Assembly (NCBI GenBank): GCA_023388605.1
Contig: JAEWFX010000020.1
Coordinates: forward strand, 1 to 5,482
DNA: 5,482 nt
From: Bacillota bacterium
GTDB taxonomy: Bacteria > Bacillota > Clostridia > Saccharofermentanales > DTU023
Direction of reading: 5' to 3'
Shown: positions 4,263 through 5,482 of the stretch, piece by piece
Layout: every line of letters starts with the position of its first letter
Position numbering within the stretch: position 1 is the stretch's first letter
Translations under genes and position numbers: made by a program
Notes under the pieces: model-generated
What the model was told of the DNA's origin: nothing
Databases searched by the model: none
What the model saw: the letters and a program-made list of their open reading frames with translations, nothing else

Positions 4263-5482
4263 GCCCGCCTGTTGAATTACGCTGCTCTACCATGGTCAAG
4301 AGATCTATCGCACTGTAGATATCTTCGGCGAAAAAACTGTGAAACTTCTGATATTCCTCTAAGGTCAACCCTGTGAGGGTCTTATTATTGGCCATGGCGT
4401 ATTTGACGATCTTGGCGGCGATATGGTGCGCTTCCCTGAAAGGTACAGTTTTCTTAGCTAGATAATCGGCAATGTCTGTCGCCTGTAGATAACCACGTTC
4501 AGTAGCTTCTAGCATCTTCTCCTTATGCACTGTCATGGTCAGAATCATTTTACGCAATAAAATAGTTGAATCGATAGATGTTGTAAAAGCATCGAAAAGA
4601 GCTTCCTTATCTTCTTGTAGATCTTTGGAATAAGCTAAGGGTAAACCTTTCACCAAGGTCAAACTCTGCATCAGGCTGCCGTACACCCTACCCGTCTTAC
4701 CACGCAAAAGCTCGGCGATATCTGGATTGATCTTCTGAGGCATAATCGATGAGCCAGTACTAAAGGCATCAGCCATCGTAATATAGCCAAATTGTACGGT
4801 TGACCAGAGCACTAACTCCTCAGCTATACGGGAAAAATTACTGTGTAAAATACTTAGCACGCTCAAAATCTCTAAGACAAAATCTCTGGTAGAGACAGCA
4901 TCTATAGAGTTCTCTAGCGGCTTGATAAACCCGAGTTTGTCACTAGTTAATTGTCGATCAATAGGGAAAGTCGTGCCAGCTAGAGCACAGGCTCCGAGTG
5001 GACACAATTTAACTCTTTTAAGAGCATCTGCCAAACGCTCTCGATCACGCTTTAGGGCAAATCCCCACGCTAAAAGATGATGTGCTAGAGTTACAGGCTG
5101 TGCAGGTTGAAGATGAGTTAGACCAGGTAAAATTGTCTTTTGGTGCCGCTTCGCAATTTCTGCAATCGCAACTAGAAGCTCTGAAAGTTGTTCAGATAAA
5201 CACTCACAATCCGCCATGATTTTTAGGCGAAAATCTGTCACTACCTGGTCGTTACGTGAACGGGCAGTATGCATTTTGCCAGCTACAGCACCAATTCTCT
5301 CTAACAGAGTATTTTCCACAAAAGTATGCACATCTTCAGCTTTGAGATCGACTACTAACTTCCCGTTTTGAGCTTCCTTTAAGAGCTGCTGAAGAGCAAT
5401 TATGATGGTATCGGCTTCTGCTGTGAAGAGTATCCCTGTTTCCTTTAGCATCTCGACATGTGCCAGAGAACCTTTGATGTCC
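4210..5482 (-). CDS. argH: Argininosuccinate lyase, 5' end missing beyond the window
   Basis: Cleaves argininosuccinate to arginine and fumarate, the last step of arginine synthesis; a cytoplasmic homotetramer of the fumarase/aspartase superfamily. The visible 423 codons are open to the right edge (reading DIKGSLAHVEMLKETGI), so the ATG at 5451 is internal; about 40 residues should lie outside for a normal length near 460. Family motifs: ARSRNDQ; LTHLQPAQPVTLAHH with the catalytic-region T-H pair; GACALAGTTFPIDR; the signature GSSIMPQKINPD with the catalytic serine loop; and SKDLQEDKEALFDA. The signature usually reads MPQKKNPD; the first Lys is kept and the second is Ile. The C-terminus RNSTGGP...RQIEQLL is intact. 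It is convergent with glpP and functionally unrelated to the glycerol genes. argG may lie upstream, outside the window, but this cannot be seen. Confidence 0.95.
   Translation of the reverse strand, partial: DIKGSLAHVEMLKETGILFTAEADTIIIALQQLLKEAQNGKLVVDLKAEDVHTFVENTLLERIGAVAGKMHTARSRNDQVVTDFRLKIMADCECLSEQLSELLVAIAEIAKRHQKTILPGLTHLQPAQPVTLAHHLLAWGFALKRDRERLADALKRVKLCPLGACALAGTTFPIDRQLTSDKLGFIKPLENSIDAVSTRDFVLEILSVLSILHSNFSRIAEELVLWSTVQFGYITMADAFSTGSSIMPQKINPDIAELLRGKTGRVYGSLMQSLTLVKGLPLAYSKDLQEDKEALFDAFTTSIDSTILLRKMILTMTVHKEKMLEATERGYLQATDIADYLAKKTVPFREAHHIAAKIVKYAMANNKTLTGLTLEEYQKFHSFFAEDIYSAIDLLTMVEQRNSTGGPSSQSTSRQIEQLLSNR

Noticed and set aside
5449..5451. ATG as the true start of argH
   Set aside because: The frame stays open to the window edge and encodes the conserved DIKGSLAHVEML segment, so the start is outside the window.

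Overview
The window is an ordinary-composition, moderately AT-rich bacterial segment with strong GGAGG-type ribosome binding sites. Its glycerol kinase start, its GlpP-type antiterminator and its gene order all point to Bacillota, most likely Clostridia. This assignment is inference from protein character; no rRNA or other phylogenetic marker is present.

Layout: position 3357 down to 1 is a leftward glycerol / glycerol-3-phosphate operon. In transcription order it holds (i) a GlpA-like FAD oxidoreductase with a C-terminal BFD-type [2Fe-2S] domain, GTG start at 3357; (ii) a two-Rossmann FAD/NAD(P) oxidoreductase, start best placed at 1916; (iii) a 115-residue cysteine-rich DUF1667 protein, start best placed at 579; and (iv) the first 60 codons of glycerol kinase glpK, start 181, cut by the left edge. 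The first three genes are packed with a 1-nt gap and then a 1-nt overlap. A 50-nt gap with a small hairpin precedes glpK.

Positions 3358-3650 form a 293-nt AT-rich divergent control region. On the operon side it holds a plausible leftward promoter (3517-3545), several short inverted repeats, and a hairpin followed by a U-tract (3389-3425) just ahead of the first operon gene. On the other side, glpP (start best placed at 3651) reads rightward. GlpP proteins are RNA-binding, glycerol-3-phosphate-responsive antiterminators, so the U-tract hairpin is the obvious candidate target. Regulator and target leader therefore sit back to back.

Positions 4210-5482 carry a leftward, 5'-truncated argH (argininosuccinate lyase), convergent with glpP. 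The two reading frames overlap by 53 bp and no terminator is visible between them.

Working model: glycerol is phosphorylated by GlpK. Glycerol-3-phosphate is oxidised to dihydroxyacetone phosphate by the GlpA-like / oxidoreductase / DUF1667 set, in place of a single-chain GlpD or GlpO. Glycerol-3-phosphate bound to GlpP releases leader termination. The electron acceptor of the three-protein set and the role of DUF1667 cannot be read from the sequence and are the least explained biology here. No mobile element, CRISPR array, tRNA or rRNA was seen.
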